Assembly (NCBI RefSeq): GCF_003254295.1
Contig: NZ_QKZO01000001.1
Coordinates: forward strand, 391,698-455,697
DNA: 64,000 nt
Origin: Rhodobacter capsulatus
GTDB lineage: Bacteria > Pseudomonadota > Alphaproteobacteria > Rhodobacterales > Rhodobacteraceae
Direction: 5' to 3'
Shown: piece after piece, positions 62,982 through 64,000 of the stretch
Position numbering within the stretch: the stretch's first letter is position 1
Layout: each line of letters opens with the position of its first letter
Made by a program: the position numbers and the translations under genes
Notes under the pieces: generated by a model
Databases searched by the model: none
What the model saw: the letters and a program-made list of their open reading frames with translations, nothing else
What the model was told of the DNA's origin: nothing

Positions 62982-64000
62982 AGCTTGTCCCCGATCAGGA
63001 ATTCGGCGGCGCGGTCGATGCGGATATGCGGCGGGCCCTCGCCCGGGCGCAAAACGCCCGGCGCGGGCGCAAAGTTCATCAGGCCGAAATCGGCATCCAG
63101 CCACTCCTCGGCGCCGTCGCGGGCGGCGGTCAGGAGTTCCGCCGGATCGGCGGGCAATTCGCCGGGATAAAGCGCGACCGAGCGGCCATCGGCCAGGCGC
63201 CCGCGCACCGCGGGCAGATCCTCGCCGCCATGGGGGATGATGTCTTCGGTCGTCGTGCGCAACGAGGCCAGCGACATCGCCGCGGTCTCGGCCCCGGCAA
63301 AACTGGCGCGGTCCTTGGCCTCGCGCAAAAGCGCCTCGGTGATCGCGGTCAGTTTCGCATGCTGGATGTGGTGCAGATGATCGGCCTTGGTCGCGGCGAA
63401 CAGGATCCGTTCGACCCGTTTCGCCCCCAACAGCGTCAGCAGGAACCCGGGCACGCCGGGGCGGAAGGCCGTCAGGATCGCCGCCATGGATTGGCGCAGA
63501 TCTTCGAGCGCCGCGGGCCCGGCATGGATGGCGCCGAGCACATCGACCAGCACCACCTGCCGGTCGATGCGGGCGAAGTGATCGCGGAAGAACGGTCGCA
63601 CCACCTCGCGCTTGTAGGCCTCGAACCGGCGTTCCATCTCGCGCCCAAGCGAGTCGCGCGGATAGGTGGCGGGCGGGATCGGCGCGAAGGTCAAGACGGG
63701 CGAGCCCGCCATTTCGCCCGGCAACAGGAACCGCCCCGGCGAGCAATCGGAAAACCCGGCCTCGCGCGAGGCGATCAGATGCGCGGTGAAGGCTTCGGAC
63801 AGCGCCTTCGCCGCGGTCTCGCTGAAGCGGGCGTAAAGGTCGATCTCGTCCAGCGTTTGCAGGAAGGCATCCGATCCGGGGCGGCCGGGCAGACGGTCAA
63901 GCACGCCCGCCGACCATTCCTCGAAGGTCTTGTCGATCAGCCCAAGATCCAGCAGCCATTCGCCGGGATAATCGACGATGTCGAGATGCACGGTGCGCGG
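62978..64000 (-). CDS. ycjX: YcjX-family (DUF463) GTPase-like protein, 5' end outside window
   Basis: About 340 C-terminal residues are visible; family proteins are about 480-490 long, so the N-terminal P-loop is outside the window. Visible stretches are HLDIVDYPGEWLLDLGLIDK (switch-like DYPGEW motif), RQVVLVDVLGAIHAG and FAATKADHLHHIQH (TKAD nucleotide specificity element). It is coupled to the ycjF-like gene by a 4-base overlap, the same pair as in gamma-proteobacteria. Confidence 0.88.
   Translation of the reverse strand, partial: PRTVHLDIVDYPGEWLLDLGLIDKTFEEWSAGVLDRLPGRPGSDAFLQTLDEIDLYARFSETAAKALSEAFTAHLIASREAGFSDCSPGRFLLPGEMAGSPVLTFAPIPPATYPRDSLGREMERRFEAYKREVVRPFFRDHFARIDRQVVLVDVLGAIHAGPAALEDLRQSMAAILTAFRPGVPGFLLTLLGAKRVERILFAATKADHLHHIQHAKLTAITEALLREAKDRASFAGAETAAMSLASLRTTTEDIIPHGGEDLPAVRGRLADGRSVALYPGELPADPAELLTAARDGAEEWLDADFGLMNFAPAPGVLRPGEGPPHIRIDRAAEFLIGDKL

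Overview
The window is GC-rich chromosomal DNA of a photosynthetic-type alphaproteobacterium of the Rhodobacteraceae. From memory of gene content and protein sequences the best guess is Rhodobacter capsulatus or a very close relative; no database search was possible. Supporting signs are the ethylmalonyl-CoA pathway enzyme Mcl1, phaAB, a Pcs-type phosphatidylcholine synthase, the order ybgC-tolQRAB-pal-cpoB-tilS-ftsH, the order tlpA/argH-lptM-lysA-DUF4175, and GTG and TTG starts with strong Shine-Dalgarno sequences. Almost all of the window is ordinary dense core chromosome. No prophage, insertion sequence, CRISPR array, rRNA or tRNA gene was seen.

Layout. 1-1.7 kb: 3' end of an RTX-type calcium-binding protein and a small membrane-anchored protein. 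1.7-4.6 kb (minus): D-amino-acid transaminase, DgcA dipeptide epimerase and DgcN, a probable D-glutamate catabolic operon. 4.9-7.1 kb: malyl-CoA lyase and accA. 7.2-9.4 kb (minus): ftsE-ftsX-plsC, divergent from a zinc-ribbon membrane protein. 11-16.7 kb (minus): DUF4175 protein, lysA, two small lipoproteins and argH, divergent from tlpA. 17.2-19.5 kb: an Aer-like PAS protein divergent from a c-di-GMP phosphodiesterase. 19.6-21.7 kb: phaA-phaB. 21.7-25 kb: transporter, small proteins, tRNA methyltransferase and polyprenyl diphosphate synthase. 25-29 kb: polytopic membrane protein, AAA+ ATPase and membrane LytTR regulator. 29.1-32 kb (minus): fhs, chorismate mutase and folD. 32.3-33.6 kb: a second RTX-repeat protein.

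33.7-43.5 kb (minus) is one long cell-envelope operon running from a conserved unknown gene through ybgC-tolQRAB-pal-cpoB-tilS to ftsH, which also seems to have its own heat-shock-like promoter. 43.6-46.6 kb (minus): glpD-glpK. 46.8-49.8 kb: ileS, which carries a striking 320-bp low-GC segment inside its editing domain. 50-54.8 kb: transporter, pcs, EF-hand protein, xerC-DUF484 and transaldolase. 55-58.6 kb: priA, prmA and small genes. 59.1-61.5 kb: ruvC-ruvA-ruvB. 61.5-64 kb: truncated haemoglobin and a DUF697/YcjX pair cut by the window edge.

Themes that join the genes. (i) Acetyl-CoA and polyhydroxybutyrate metabolism: mcl1, phaA and phaB share a palindromic upstream element around CAATATTGCG, a likely common operator. 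(ii) Cell envelope: ftsEX, tol-pal, pcs, plsC, DUF4175 and LptM-like lipoproteins. (iii) D-amino-acid turnover. (iv) A family of structured intergenic repeats occurs at five places. The most unusual observations are the ileS mosaic, the shared mcl1/pha element, the three-gene D-amino-acid operon and the repeat family.
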